Positions 24,934-38,941 of a stretch of DNA of 52,402 nucleotides are shown in pieces. A program made the translations under genes and the position numbers. This stretch comes from Modestobacter lapidis (lineage in GTDB: Bacteria; Actinomycetota; Actinomycetes; Mycobacteriales; Geodermatophilaceae). Position 1 is the first letter of the stretch; each line of letters starts with the position of its first letter. Under the pieces are notes generated by a model that was given only the letters and a program-made list of their open reading frames with translations, did no database searches and was not told the origin of the DNA. Location of the stretch: positions 1-52,402 of the forward strand of contig JABAKE010000023.1 of NCBI GenBank assembly GCA_019779905.1, read 5' to 3'.

Positions 24934-26027
24934 GGCACGCTGGGCAGCCCGTGCGCCTCGGCGACACCGGCGTGCACCAGCTGCCCGCCGGCGACGTTCA
25001 CCCCGCGGGACAGCACCGGATCGGCGTGCAGGGCGGCGGCCGTTCCCTGGCCGGCCAGGGCCAGCACGTAGGGCAGCGTCACGTTGGTGAGCGCGTAGGT
25101 GGAGGTGTGCGGGACGGCGCCGGGCATGTTGGCCACGCAGTAGAAGACCGACCCGGCGACGCCGAAGGTCGGTTCGTCGTGGGTCGTGGGCCGGGTGGCC
25201 TCGAAGCAGCCGCCCTGGTCGACGGCGATGTCGACCAGCACCGAGCCCGGCTTCATCCCCGCGACCAGGTCGTTGCCGACCAGCATCGGAGCCTTGGCGC
25301 CGGGCACCAGGACCGCGCCGATCACCAGGTCGGCGTCCAGCACCGCCCGCTCGACCTCCAGGGCGTTGGAGGCGACGGTCCGCAGGTGCCCGCGGTAGCT
25401 GCGGTCGGCGGCGCGCAGCTTCTCCGGGTCCCGGTCGAGCACGGTGACCTGTGCCTGCATGCCCAGGGCGATGGTGGCCGCGTTCATGCCCGCCACGCCG
25501 GCGCCGAGCACGACGACCCTGGCCGCGTGGACGCCGGGCACCCCGCCGAGCAGCACGCCCCGGCCGCCCTGGGCCCGCTCGAGGGTGTGCGCCCCGACCT
25601 GCGGCGCCATCCGGCCGGCCACCTCGGACATCGGGGCCAGCAGCGGCAGCGCGCCGTCGTCGGTCTGCACGGTCTCGTAGGCCACCGCGGTGGTGCCGGC
25701 GGCGAGCAGCGCGTCGGTGCACTCGCGGGAAGCGGCCAGGTGCAGGTAGGTGAACAGGGTCTGCCCGGCACGCATCCGGCCGTACTCCTCGGCCACCGGC
25801 TCCTTCACCTTGAGCAACAGGTCGGCCTCGGCCCAGACGTCGTCGGCCGAGGGCACGATGCGGGCCCCGGCGGCGCTGAAGTCGTCGTCCGGGATCGACG
25901 AGCCGGCGCCGGCGTCGCGCTCGACGAGGACCTGGTGTCCGGCGGCGACCAGCTCGGTCACCCCCGACGGCGTCAGCGCGACCCGGTACTCGCGGTTCTT
26001 GACCTCTCTGGCGACACCGACCCGCAT
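24912..26027 (-). CDS. ald: Alanine dehydrogenase
   Basis: Ald interconverts L-alanine and pyruvate with NAD. The 371-residue protein starts [20 protein letters not shown] and has the substrate Lys and His in LLLKVKEP and LFTYLHLA. The nucleotide loop is [13 protein letters not shown] and the late motif is [18 protein letters not shown]. Length and motifs match the family. Its 3' end overlaps xerD, so the two are probably co-transcribed. Confidence 0.96.
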   Translation of the reverse strand: MRVGVAREVKNREYRVALTPSGVTELVAAGHQVLVERDAGAGSSIPDDDFSAAGARIVPSADDVWAEADLLLKVKEPVAEEYGRMRAGQTLFTYLHLAASRECTDALLAAGTTAVAYETVQTDDGALPLLAPMSEVAGRMAPQVGAHTLERAQGGRGVLLGGVPGVHAARVVVLGAGVAGMNAATIALGMQAQVTVLDRDPEKLRAADRSYRGHLRTVASNALEVERAVLDADLVIGAVLVPGAKAPMLVGNDLVAGMKPGSVLVDIAVDQGGCFEATRPTTHDEPTFGVAGSVFYCVANMPGAVPHTSTYALTNVTLPYVLALAGQGTAAALHADPVLSRGVNVAGGQLVHAGVAEAHGLPSVPWTEVLS

Positions 26028-26168
26028 CGACGCAACTCCCCGGCTCGGCGGCGAGCCCCCGGGGTGCTGGAGGCTCCTCCGCGTGGGAGGCGACCCGGTC
26101 GGGGCCGGCCTCGGGCGGAGTCTAGGCAGCGCCGGGCCCCCGATGTCCGCCGAACCGCGGCGCTCCGG

Positions 26169-26654
26169 TCACGATCTGGCGCGGAAGTCCTGCCACCGGG
26201 CCAGCATCTCCGGCAGCTCGGCCTGCAGGAACGCGAAGAACGCCTGCGTCTCGGCCATCCGCCGGCCGCCGGGTCGCTCGAGGCCCAGCGTCGCCATCCC
26301 GTCGGCTGCCGCCGCCTCGTACCGCGCCAGCACCTCGAGCTGCTGGCCGTAGATCCGTGACCAGACGTCGTCGTCGTAGATGCGGTAGACGTCGCTGCGG
26401 GCGCCGGGATCGCGTTCCTTGCCCAGCAGACCGGCCTGCACCAGGTACCGGACGGCGCCGGAGATGGCGGCCGGGCTGACCCGCAGGCCGGCGGCGAGCT
26501 CGCCGGCGGTGTAGCGCTCGGCGTCATCGGCGAGGACGTAGGCGAAGACCCGTGCCGGCATGCGCGGCAGGCCGGTCTCCGACAGCACCAGGGCGAAGCG
26601 CTCCACGAAGGACAGCAGGGCGTCCTCCGAGCCCTTCCGGACGTCTCCGGACAC
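26169..26654 (-). CDS. GbsR/MarR-type winged-helix repressor
   Basis: I chose the GTG at 26654 (161 residues) because AGGAGG lies 7 nt upstream; GTG 26660 and longer frames are alternatives. The winged-helix part includes RVFAYVLADDAERYTAGELAAGL, then RVSPAAISGAVRYLVQAGLL. A helical C-terminus follows that probably dimerises. It is divergent to an ABC-2 exporter pair, with a perfect 16-bp palindrome between them. The likely role is repression of the exporter until a toxic ligand binds. Confidence 0.85.
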   Translation of the reverse strand: MSGDVRKGSEDALLSFVERFALVLSETGLPRMPARVFAYVLADDAERYTAGELAAGLRVSPAAISGAVRYLVQAGLLGKERDPGARSDVYRIYDDDVWSRIYGQQLEVLARYEAAAADGMATLGLERPGGRRMAETQAFFAFLQAELPEMLARWQDFRARS

Positions 26655-26714
26655 CGGCACACCTCCTCTCCGACCCACCCGCCGGGTTCGCGTGCACCAC
26701 CCTAGTACACGGCC

Positions 26715-26730
26715 TTCACACATGTGTGAA
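26715..26730. promoter_or_regulatory. Perfect 16-bp palindromic operator
   Basis: TTCACACATGTGTGAA is a perfect palindrome centred between the divergent regulator and exporter genes. It ends 19 bp before the exporter ATPase start. By position it is the binding site for the GbsR/MarR-type protein, and binding would block the exporter promoter. Confidence 0.8.
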
Positions 26731-26749
26731 AGCTGAGTAGCGTCGAACC

Positions 26750-27658
26750 ATGGCGTTCCCGATCGAGGTCAGCGACCTCCGCAAGTCCTTCGGCAGCACC
26801 CGGGCTCTCGACGGGCTCGACCTCGCGGTCGCCCGCGGCGAGGTGCACGGTTTCCTGGGGCCCAACGGGTCCGGCAAATCCACGACCATCCGGGTCCTGC
26901 TCGGGCTGCTGCGGCCCGACGGGGGCTCGGCGACGCTGCTCGGCGGTGATCCCTGGCGGAACGCCGTCGACCTGCACCGCCGGCTGGCCTACGTCCCCGG
27001 CGACGTCACCCTGTGGCCCAACCTCACCGGCGGCGAGGCGATCGACCTGCTCGGCCGGCTCCGCGGCGGGCTGGACCGGCGGCGCCGGGACGACCTGCTC
27101 GAGCGCTTCGACCTCGATCCGCGGAAGAAGAGCCGCAGCTACTCCAAGGGCAACCGGCAGAAGGTGGCGCTGGTCGCGGCGCTAGCCTCGGACGTCGAGT
27201 TGCTGCTGCTCGACGAGCCGACGTCGGGGCTGGACCCGTTGATGGAGGCCGAGTTCCAGGCCTGCGTCCTGGCGGCGAAGGCCGCGGGCCGCACCGTCCT
27301 GCTGTCCAGCCACATCCTCGCCGAGGTGGAGTCGCTCTGCGACCGGGTGAGCATCATCCGGCTGGGCCGCACGGTGCAGAGCGGCACCCTGGCCGAGCTG
27401 CGCCACCTCACCCGGACCTCGATGTCGGTGGAGACGGTTCGGCCGGTGCCCGAGCTGGCGGAGCTGCCGGGGGTCCACGACCTCGTCTCCGGCGACGGCC
27501 GGGTCCGGTTCGACGTCGACAGCGCGGCCCTGGACGACGTGGTCCGGCACCTGTCGGGAGCCGGGGTCCGCGCCCTCACCAGCACCCCGCCCACGCTGGA
27601 GGAGCTGTTCCTGCGGCACTACGGCGAGTCCGTGCCGGAGCCGGAGACCGCCCGGTGA
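26750..27658 (+). CDS. ABC-2 exporter ATPase subunit
   Basis: This 302-residue ATPase has Walker [10 protein letters not shown], the signature-region [11 protein letters not shown] in place of the usual LSGGQ, Walker [13 protein letters not shown] and an H-loop in [13 protein letters not shown]-terminal extension of about 85 residues follows. The modified signature is common in ABC-2 drug or lipid exporters of the DrrA/CcmA group. It overlaps the permease start by 4 nt (GTGA). Likely cargo is a drug, antibiotic or lipid. Confidence 0.92.
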   Translation: MAFPIEVSDLRKSFGSTRALDGLDLAVARGEVHGFLGPNGSGKSTTIRVLLGLLRPDGGSATLLGGDPWRNAVDLHRRLAYVPGDVTLWPNLTGGEAIDLLGRLRGGLDRRRRDDLLERFDLDPRKKSRSYSKGNRQKVALVAALASDVELLLLDEPTSGLDPLMEAEFQACVLAAKAAGRTVLLSSHILAEVESLCDRVSIIRLGRTVQSGTLAELRHLTRTSMSVETVRPVPELAELPGVHDLVSGDGRVRFDVDSAALDDVVRHLSGAGVRALTSTPPTLEELFLRHYGESVPEPETAR

Positions 27659-29235
27659 GCGCCCTCGCCGGCACCGGCGCGCTGGTGCGCCTGGCGCTGC
27701 GCCGCGACCGGGTCCGGCTGCCCGTCTGGGTGATCGCCGTCGTCGGGCTGCTGATGAGCAGCGTCGTGTCGGTCACCTCGCTGTACGGGTCGACGGCCGA
27801 GCGGGAGGCCTACGCCGGCGCGGTCGGCGACAACCCGGTCGCGGTGATGATGGGCGGCCCCGGCGCCGGGCTGCCCTCGCTCGGCGGGATCGTGGTGTTC
27901 GAGGTGGCCATCGTGGGCTACGTGGCCGTCGGGCTGATGAGCCTGCTGCTGGTGGTCCGGCACACCCGGGCCGAGGAGGAGGCCGGTCGCACCGAGCTGC
28001 TCCGGGCGGCCGTCGTCGGCCGGTGGGCCGGCCCCGGCGCCGCCCTGGTCGTCGCGGGCGCGGCGAACGCCGGCATCGGGCTCGGCGTGGGCGCCGGCCT
28101 GGTCGCCACCGGGCTACCGGCCGCCGGGTCGGCCGCGCTGGCCGCTTCCTTCGTGGTGTTCGGCCTGGTCATGGCCACGGTCGGCCTGGTCGCCGCGCAG
28201 CTCACCGAGCACTCCCGGGGGGCCAGCGGGATCGCCGCGGCCGCCCTGGCGGTCTTCTTCGTGCTGCGGGCCGCGGGCGACATCGGCGGAGGCACGCTGT
28301 CGTGGACCTCGCCGATGGGCTGGGCGCTGGCCGTACGACCCTTCGCCGGGGCACGCTGGGCGGTGCTGCTGCTCCCGCTGGCCGCGGCCGCCGTCCTCAC
28401 CGCCGCGGCGCTCGCGCTGCTGGACCGGCGGGACGTCGGCGCCGGCCTGGTCGCCGCCCGGCCCGGCCGCGCGACGGCGTCCGGCGGGCTGGCCGGCCCC
28501 CTCGGCCTCGCCTGGCGGCAGCACCGGGCGGCCCTGCTGGGCTGGGGCATCGGGATGTTCCTGCTCGGCGCCGCCTACGGCTCGGTCGGCGAGTCCGTCG
28601 AGGAGCTCGTCTCGCAGAACGACGCGCTCGCCGAGTTCGTCGCCGGGTCGGGGACCGACCTGGTCGACACGTTCTTCGCCGTCGCCACCTCGATGACCGC
28701 CCTGGTCGTGACCGGATTCGCTCTGCAGGTGGCGGTGCGCATGCGCGGTGAGGAGACCGCCGGCCGGCTCGAACCGCTGCTGGGCACCGCGGTGTCGCGC
28801 GGGCGGTGGCTCGCCGTCCACCTGCTGGTGGCCGTCGCGGGGAGCACGGTGCTGCTGGCGCTGGGCGGCCTGGGCACGGGGCTGCTGCACGCCACGCTCA
28901 CCGCCGACCCCGGGCAGGTCGGCCGGCTCACCGTCGCCGCGCTCGTCTGGGCCCCGGCCGCGTGGGCCCTGACCGGCGTGGCGGCCGCGCTGTTCGGCCT
29001 GCTGCCCCGAGCGGTCGGCGCCGTCTGGGCGCTGCTGGCCGCGGCCGCCTTCCTCCTGCTGCTGGGCCGCACGGTGCAGCTGCCGGACTGGGCGGTGGGC
29101 CTGTCCCCCTTCGAGCACGTCCCCCAGCTGCCGTCCGAAGCGGTGTCGGCTCCCCCGTTGCTCGCCCTCACCGCCGTCGCCCTCGCCCTGGCGGGGGCCG
29201 GGCTGCTCGGGTTCCGCCGCCGCGACATCGGCTGA
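27655..29235 (+). CDS. ABC-2 exporter permease, two fused halves
   Basis: This 526-residue membrane protein has roughly twelve hydrophobic segments arranged as two similar halves. The second starts near [18 protein letters not shown]. It resembles the large permeases annotated as polyketide antibiotic exporter subunits in actinobacteria, by architecture rather than by a specific motif. The GTG start overlaps the ATPase stop. With the ATPase and the divergent repressor it forms a self-contained efflux unit. Confidence 0.88.
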   Translation: MSALAGTGALVRLALRRDRVRLPVWVIAVVGLLMSSVVSVTSLYGSTAEREAYAGAVGDNPVAVMMGGPGAGLPSLGGIVVFEVAIVGYVAVGLMSLLLVVRHTRAEEEAGRTELLRAAVVGRWAGPGAALVVAGAANAGIGLGVGAGLVATGLPAAGSAALAASFVVFGLVMATVGLVAAQLTEHSRGASGIAAAALAVFFVLRAAGDIGGGTLSWTSPMGWALAVRPFAGARWAVLLLPLAAAAVLTAAALALLDRRDVGAGLVAARPGRATASGGLAGPLGLAWRQHRAALLGWGIGMFLLGAAYGSVGESVEELVSQNDALAEFVAGSGTDLVDTFFAVATSMTALVVTGFALQVAVRMRGEETAGRLEPLLGTAVSRGRWLAVHLLVAVAGSTVLLALGGLGTGLLHATLTADPGQVGRLTVAALVWAPAAWALTGVAAALFGLLPRAVGAVWALLAAAAFLLLLGRTVQLPDWAVGLSPFEHVPQLPSEAVSAPPLLALTAVALALAGAGLLGFRRRDIG

Positions 29236-29343
29236 GCCCGGGGCCTTCCCCGCGGCTGCGCGCACCGTGGGCCTGCCGCCGAGCGGCCGGTGACCGACGA
29301 TGGCCGGGCAGGAGCGGCCGCGCTCCCGTCCGGAGGGGATCCC

Positions 29344-30054
29344 ATGCGCGTCTACGCCGACCGTTCCGACCGCCGGGCCCGGCAGCTGGCCGCCGACCTC
29401 GGCATGCTCGCCTGGGCGGTGCTCTGGGTGCTCGTCGCGCGGGTGGTGCACGGCGCGGTGCTGGTGCTGGCCGAGCCCGGCCGCGCGGTGGAGGACCTGG
29501 GCCGGTCGATCTCCCGGACGATGGGCTCCGCGGCCGGGGTGGCCGAAGGCGTGCCGCTGGCCGGGGACGAACTGGCCGACCCGTTCTCGACCCTCGGGGA
29601 CGCCGGTAGCTCGGTCGCGGACGCCGGACAGGGCACCCAGGACGCGGTGCAGACGCTGGCCACGGTGCTCGCCGTCGTCCTCGTCGTGCTGCCCGTCGGC
29701 CTGCTGCTGCTGTGGTGGGCGCCCGGGCGGTTGCGCTGGGCGCGGGAGGCCGCGGCCGCCGACCGGCTGGCCCGCGGTGCCCGGGCGCCCCGTCGTGCCG
29801 GGGCGCCCGGCGGGGACGGCGGGGACGGCGGGGACGGCGGGGACGGCGACAGCGTCCCCGCCGGCGCGCACGGCCCGGACCTCGAGCTGCTCGCGGCCCG
29901 GGCCCTGGCCACCGCCCCGCTGCCGGAGCTGGCCGGTCTCCCGGCCGGCACCGGCGCCGGGTGGCGGGCCGGGAACCCGGCCGCGGTGCGCTCGCTGGCC
30001 GGCCTGGAACTGCGCCGGCTGGGGTTGTCGCTGCCCGACGTCAGCCCTTCGTGA
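29344..30054 (+). CDS. Putative two-TM membrane protein with a Gly-Asp repeat
   Basis: This 236-residue protein has membrane segments at about 20-43 and 104-125. The soluble loop between them (RAVEDLGRSI, AGQGTQDAVQ) is predicted to be extracytoplasmic. A GGD repeat at about 157-169 is followed by a cytoplasmic helical C-terminus. GGAGGGGA precedes the ATG. I do not recognise a family of known function. The gene ends 14 nt inside the convergent HbpS/GlcG-like gene. Confidence 0.7.
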   Translation: MRVYADRSDRRARQLAADLGMLAWAVLWVLVARVVHGAVLVLAEPGRAVEDLGRSISRTMGSAAGVAEGVPLAGDELADPFSTLGDAGSSVADAGQGTQDAVQTLATVLAVVLVVLPVGLLLLWWAPGRLRWAREAAAADRLARGARAPRRAGAPGGDGGDGGDGGDGDSVPAGAHGPDLELLAARALATAPLPELAGLPAGTGAGWRAGNPAAVRSLAGLELRRLGLSLPDVSPS

Positions 30055-30460
30055 CCGAGAAACCCGAGCCCTGGACTGCGGCCGAGCAGACGTCCTCGTC
30101 CTCCTGGCCGGTACCCCCGCTGGCACCGAGCGCGCCGATCAGCCGACCGCCGTCGAACACCGGCACGGCGCCGGGCTGCGGGGTGAACTTGCCGTGGGTC
30201 ATCTCGGTGAGCGCGCCGGCGAAGTTCGGCAGCGGGTCCATCTTGGTCTTCTGCCCGGCGCTGGGCATGCCGTAGGCGGCGGCCGTCCACGCCTTGCCCT
30301 GGGCGACCTCGGCGGAGATCCACGGAGCGCCGTCCAGCCGCAGCAGGGCCAGCAGGTGGCCGTAGGGGTCCGTCACGGCGAAGGACATCGGGATGCCGAC
30401 CCGCTCGGATTCGGTACGGGCGGCGGCGAGCAGGGACAGGGCCTGGTCATGTGTCAGCAC
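30041..30460 (-). CDS. GlcG/HbpS-family heme-binding-like protein
   Basis: This 139-residue single-domain protein shows the family pattern of A-LLAAARTESERVG at the start. FAVTDPYGHLLALLRLDGAP follows, then a glycine-rich end (PVFDGGRLIGALGASGGTGQEDEDV). HbpS of Streptomyces binds heme and signals redox stress, whereas other relatives have unknown roles. There is no signal peptide, unlike secreted HbpS. It starts at a GTG 22 bp from the NUDIX gene end and overlaps the convergent neighbour. Confidence 0.85.
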   Translation of the reverse strand: MLTHDQALSLLAAARTESERVGIPMSFAVTDPYGHLLALLRLDGAPWISAEVAQGKAWTAAAYGMPSAGQKTKMDPLPNFAGALTEMTHGKFTPQPGAVPVFDGGRLIGALGASGGTGQEDEDVCSAAVQGSGFSVTKG

Positions 30461-30482
30461 CCGCTCACCCTGCCATCCGCCC

Positions 30483-31087
30483 TCAGGTCGCGTCGACCGG
30501 GCGCAGCTGCGGAGCGGTGGCCCTGGCCTGGGCCGCGGCGAGCACCCCGATCACGGCGAGGGCATTGCGGATCCGCCCGTCGAAGACCTGCTGGACGGCG
30601 TCGGCGAGGGGAACCCGCTCGATCGTCATGTCCAGTTCCTCGTGCTCGACGGTGAACCCGTCGGGAAGGGCGACGTCGGTGAGCCCCTCGGCGAGGTAGA
30701 CCAGCACCATCTCGTCGCAGAAGCCCGGGGTCGAGTACGGGGTCGCCAGCAGCGACCACCGTTCGGCGGACAGCTGGACCTCCTCGGCCAGCTCGCGGCG
30801 AGCCGTCTCCAGCGGCGGTTCGCCGTCCACGTCGCGCAGGCCCGCCGGCAGCTCCCACAGGTGCTCCCCGATCGGGTGCCGGTACTGGCGCAGCAGGACC
30901 ACCCGGCCCTCGTCGTCGAGCGCCACCACCCCCACCGCGCCGGGGTGGTGGACGACCTCCCGGTTGCTGTCGCCACCGCCGGGCATGGCCACGGTGTCCC
31001 GGCGCAGCGAGATCACCCGCCCCTGGTAGACCTCCTCGGAGGCCAGCACCTCGTAGTCGTGACGGGCTCCGTCGGGTGCTGCAGCCA

Positions 31088-31088
<1 letters not shown>
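30483..31088 (-). CDS. NUDIX hydrolase, ADP-ribose pyrophosphatase-like
   Basis: From the ATG at 31088 the protein has 201 residues. The Nudix box runs from GLRDVDGEPPLE to RRELAEEVQL, with the usual Gly of the EExGU end replaced by Gln. The catalytic Glu residues remain. The preceding VVLLRQYRHPIGEHLWELPAG fits the ADP-ribose pyrophosphatase group. Its start abuts the pyrG stop as TGATG, so it is coupled to CTP synthase. This pairing is conserved in actinobacteria (Rv1699-Rv1700). Confidence 0.92.
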
Positions 31089-35227
<4,139 letters not shown>

Positions 35228-35231
<4 letters not shown>

Positions 35232-36421
35232 CGGTGCGGCCCGCCGGGCGGCCCGAGCAGCTCGCGGTAGACGGCGACGAGCTGGCGGGCGGTGCCGGCC
35301 TCGTCGGGCCAGCTGGCCGCCTGGCGGAGGCCGGCCGCGGACAGCCGCGCCGTCCGCCCGGGGTCGGTGAGGACCGCGGCGACGGCGTCGGCCAGGGCGG
35401 CGGCATCCCCGTCCGGCACCAGGTCCGCCGCGTCGCCCACCAGCTCGGGGATCCCGCCGACCCGGGTGGCGACCAGCGGCGTGCCGGCCCGCAGCGCCTC
35501 CTGGGCGGTCAACGACCGCGCCTCCCACCGCGAGGGCAGCACGCACACGTCGGCGGCGCCGAGCAGGTCGGCGACGTCGGTGCGCCGGCCCAGCAGGCTG
35601 ACCGGGAGCCGCCGGGCGCCGATCTGCTCGGACAGCGCCTGTTCCAGCGGGCCGTCGCCGGCGATCACCACGCGCGGCGGCGCCGACCGCAACCGCGGAT
35701 CGGTGGTCCAGCGCTGCACCGCGTCGAGCAGGACGTCGTACCCCTTCTGCGGGTGCAGCCGGCCGACGGCCACCACCAGCGGCCGCAGGTCGTCGTCCAG
35801 GCCCAGGTCGCGGCGCACCTCCGGCCGGCTGCGCTGGGCCGGCGGGAGAGGTGGCGCCGAGACCGGAGCGACCCGCACGTCGCGGGCGCCGAGCCGGCGG
35901 GCGTTGGCTGCCAGGTCGCCGGAGGCGGCCAGCACCAGGTCCGCGCCGCGGATGGTGGCCCGCTCGGCCGCCTGGAGCACCCGCCGGCGCAGCCCACCGC
36001 CCTCGGGCAGCGCGTTGTGCAGGGTGAGCACGAGCGGCCGCGCCCGCTCCCCGGCCAGCCGGCGCGCCGCGGCAGCGACCAGCCCGGCGCGCAGCCCGTG
36101 GGCGTGCACCAGGTCCGCGCCGGTGGTGGCCCGGCGCAGCGCGAGCACCGCGCGCAGGTCGGCCAGCGGGGCGAGCCCCGCGGAGATGCCGACCGGGCGG
36201 AAGTCCGCTCCGGTGGCGGTGAAGGCGAACAGTTCCTCGGTGGCGAGCGGCCCGCACACGCGCACGGCCGCACCGGCCCGGCCCAGCGCGGGCAGCACCG
36301 AGCGCAGATGGGTGCCGACGCCGCCGGTGCTGGTGGCCAGCACCTCCGCGATCCGTCGCTCCGCCAGCGGGCGCGGCTGCGGCGCCGGCTCCCCACCGGG
36401 CCGTTGCCTCGACTCAGCCAT
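35228..36421 (-). CDS. GT4-family glycosyltransferase
   Basis: This 397-residue GT-B enzyme has an N-terminal acceptor domain starting AEVLATSTGGVGTHL. The donor domain has VVAVGRLHPQKGYDVLLDAV, VIAGDGPLEQAL and CVLPSRWEARSLTAQEALRAGTP; the retaining-type Glu pair is in that last stretch. It has no membrane segment and probably acts on a lipid-linked acceptor at the inner face. It overlaps murJ by 8 nt at its start and the large membrane protein at its end. The sugar is unknown. Confidence 0.9.
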
Positions 36422-38108
36422 CCGCCACCTCCGCGTCCGTGCCGTCGGGAGCTGTCGGAGTCCGCAGCCCGCGCACCGCCGATCTCAGGGGCCGACGGGC
36501 GGTTCCCATCATGACCGCCGCGGCGACGACGAGCACGGCGCTGCCGGCCAGCGCCCCGACGCCCAGTGCGGCGAGGACGCCGTCGTCAGGGACCGGGTCG
36601 GCGCCCAGCCGGCGCGCGACCAGCACCCCCGCGGCCCCGCCCAGCACCGCGGCGAGCAGCGCGGGCAGTCCGGTGCGCGCCAGCCCGGCCAGCGCCCCGG
36701 GTCCGGCGATCCGGCCCACCACGACCAGCAGCGCGAGCCCGGCCACGGTGACTCCGACGCTGTGCCCGGCCCCGAGCGCCCAGGCCCGGTCCGCCGCCGG
36801 CAAGGCCCGGGCCAGCACGATGTCGGCGACCACGGCGACCAGCCAGCCACCGGCGACGCAGGCCGTGGGCGCGCGCCACAGCCCGCGGGCGTAGAGGGCC
36901 CGGGACAGCAGCGCCACCAGTCCGTAACCGAGCAGCCCGGGCGCGAAGCCGACGATCGTGGCCTGCAGCGCCGCCGCCGGGCCACTGCCGTCCTCGGTGG
37001 CGAAGAACACCCGGGCCAGCGGGCCGGAGACCGCGACCAGGCCGGCGGCCGCCACCGCCGCCGAGACGACGGTGAGCACCAGCACCGGGGCCAGCGCACG
37101 CCGGTAGCCGGGTTCGTCCCCCACTTCGGCCCGCTCGCTCAGCCCCGGGTAGGCCGAGGTGGCCAGCGGCACCGCGAGGGCGGCCCAGGGCAGCAGGAAG
37201 ACCGTCATGCCGGCGAGGTAGGTGACCTGGGTGCCGGCAGGGGCGCCGTCGTTGGCCAGCCGGATCGCCACCAGGGCGACCAGCTGCTGCCCGGCGAGGG
37301 TGAGCACCCCGGCCAGCGCGAGCCGCCGGACCCGGGGGGCGGCGCCGACCGGGAACCGCAGCGCCGGGCGCAGCCCCAGCCGCAGGCGGCGCAGCGGCAC
37401 GAGCAACGACAGGCTCAGGGCCACCACGCCGAGCGTCGTCCCGACCCCCAGCACGAGCTCGGCCGCGGTCGACAGGTCGGCGATCTGCCGCCCCCCGCCG
37501 ATGCCGGCGAACAGCAGGTAGGCGCCGGCGACGACCACGGACGACAGCAGCGGCGCCAGCGCCGGGCCGGCGAACCGCCGGTGGGCCTGCAGCACGCCGG
37601 TCAGCACGATGCCGATGCCGTAGAGCACCACCTGCGGGGCGAACACCAGCAGGAAGCGCGCGGCGAGGTCGACCTGCGCGGAGTCGGCGGAGTCGGCGCC
37701 GAGCAGCAGCGCCGCGATCGGCCGGGCCAGCACGGCGAGCAGCACCGCCAGCGGGACCAGCAGCAGCAGGGTCCAGCCCAGCAGCGCCGAGGCGGTGCGG
37801 CGGACCTGCTCGCGGTCGCCGGTGGCGATCCCGCCGGCGAGCATCGGGACGACGAGGCTGGCCAGCGCGCCGCCGGCCACCACCTCGAAGACGATGTTGG
37901 GAACGCTGTTGGCCACCACGTAGGTGTCGCCCGTGGTGCCGGCGCCCACGGTGTTGGTGAACACCAGCGTGCGGCCGAAACCGGCCATCCGGGCCAGCAG
38001 CGTGAGCACGGAGATCAGCAGCGCCGCGGCGGCGACGCCCGTCAGCGCCCGGCGGCCGCGCGGGGAAGGGAGGCGCGACGCGGCCGGCAGGCCCGGCTGC
38101 GGGATCAC
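36414..38108 (-). CDS. murJ: MurJ/MviN-family lipid flippase
   Basis: This 564-residue protein has about 14 membrane segments. The N-terminal family motif is ISVLTLLARMAGFGRTLVF, followed by the YVVANSVPN and PMLAGG segments typical of MOP-superfamily lipid II flippases. The GTG start overlaps the preceding stop as GTGA. Actinobacteria often carry a second, CwlO- or kinase-domain-linked MurJ near the replication origin. This copy therefore may flip lipid II or a different lipid-linked saccharide. It lacks the C-terminal pseudokinase domain of mycobacterial MurJ. Confidence 0.88.
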   Translation of the reverse strand: MIPQPGLPAASRLPSPRGRRALTGVAAAALLISVLTLLARMAGFGRTLVFTNTVGAGTTGDTYVVANSVPNIVFEVVAGGALASLVVPMLAGGIATGDREQVRRTASALLGWTLLLLVPLAVLLAVLARPIAALLLGADSADSAQVDLAARFLLVFAPQVVLYGIGIVLTGVLQAHRRFAGPALAPLLSSVVVAGAYLLFAGIGGGRQIADLSTAAELVLGVGTTLGVVALSLSLLVPLRRLRLGLRPALRFPVGAAPRVRRLALAGVLTLAGQQLVALVAIRLANDGAPAGTQVTYLAGMTVFLLPWAALAVPLATSAYPGLSERAEVGDEPGYRRALAPVLVLTVVSAAVAAAGLVAVSGPLARVFFATEDGSGPAAALQATIVGFAPGLLGYGLVALLSRALYARGLWRAPTACVAGGWLVAVVADIVLARALPAADRAWALGAGHSVGVTVAGLALLVVVGRIAGPGALAGLARTGLPALLAAVLGGAAGVLVARRLGADPVPDDGVLAALGVGALAGSAVLVVAAAVMMGTARRPLRSAVRGLRTPTAPDGTDAEVADG

Positions 38109-38941
38109 GCCGGGCGGCGGCCGAGTCGGTCGAGCTCCCGCAGCCCCGGCGTCGACTCGATCACCCGGGTGAAGCTGATCTTCTCGCTGGCCAGCGTCAG
38201 GGCGGTGACCACACCGAGCAGCGCGATCCGGACGGGCCGGCCGGGCAGCGCCGCCAACCGGAGCCCGAGCAGGGCGCCGACGGCGTTCGCGCCGCAGTCA
38301 CCGAGCATCACCTGCTCGCCCAGGTCGGCCGGCAGCACACCGAGCGCGGCGCCCAGCGGTCCGGCCGCCAGGCCACCCGCCGGCCCACCCACGCCGGCCA
38401 CGGCCAGACCGACGGCCGCCTTCCCGGCCCGGCCGGGACGCAGGTCGAGCAGGTTCAGCAGGTTCGCCGTCCCGGCCACCAGGCCGGTGGTGAGCACGCC
38501 GTCGACGAGTGCGGAGCCGCCGGCGCCGCGCCGGGTCAGCACGGCCGCGACCGCGGCCGCGGCCCCGATGCCGGCCACCTTCACCGCGCCGGCCGAGATC
38601 CGCCCGGCCCGCAGCGCGGCCAGGTGCCCCGCCAGGCCCTTGTCCGCAGCTTGCTCCGGCCGGGCACCGGCGAGGTCGTCGTAGCCGCCGACGAGACCGG
38701 ACACCGTGCCGACGAGCGCCGCGGCGACCCGCTGCCCCGCCGGGGCGCCCGCGATGGCCGTGCCGGTCGCGGCGGCGGCCAGCACCGGCCCGCCGAGCAG
38801 GGTCACCGGGCGCCGGGCGTAGTTGGTGCGCTGCCAGCGGGCCCCGGCCGGCCCGGCGTCCAGGACCGCGGCCGCGGCCAGCCCGGCCCGCGCGGCCAGC
38901 GCGCCCCCGGCCGCGAGCGCGAGACGACGCCCGGCGGTCAC
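38105..38941 (-). CDS. MraY/WecA-like GT4 phospho-sugar transferase-like membrane protein
   Basis: This 278-residue membrane protein has about eight hydrophobic segments. NLLNLLDLRPGRAGK matches the Asn/Asp region of polyprenyl-phosphate sugar-1-phosphate transferases, and MLGDCGANAVG matches their GDxGAxxLG signature. It also has YDDLAGARPEQ, close to the DDxx motif. It is shorter than MraY (about 350 aa). It would attach a sugar phosphate to a lipid carrier in the membrane. It is coupled to murJ and to the SteB-like gene by 4-nt overlaps. Activity is plausible but not certain. Confidence 0.82.
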   Translation of the reverse strand: MTAGRRLALAAGGALAARAGLAAAAVLDAGPAGARWQRTNYARRPVTLLGGPVLAAAATGTAIAGAPAGQRVAAALVGTVSGLVGGYDDLAGARPEQAADKGLAGHLAALRAGRISAGAVKVAGIGAAAAVAAVLTRRGAGGSALVDGVLTTGLVAGTANLLNLLDLRPGRAGKAAVGLAVAGVGGPAGGLAAGPLGAALGVLPADLGEQVMLGDCGANAVGALLGLRLAALPGRPVRIALLGVVTALTLASEKISFTRVIESTPGLRELDRLGRRPA

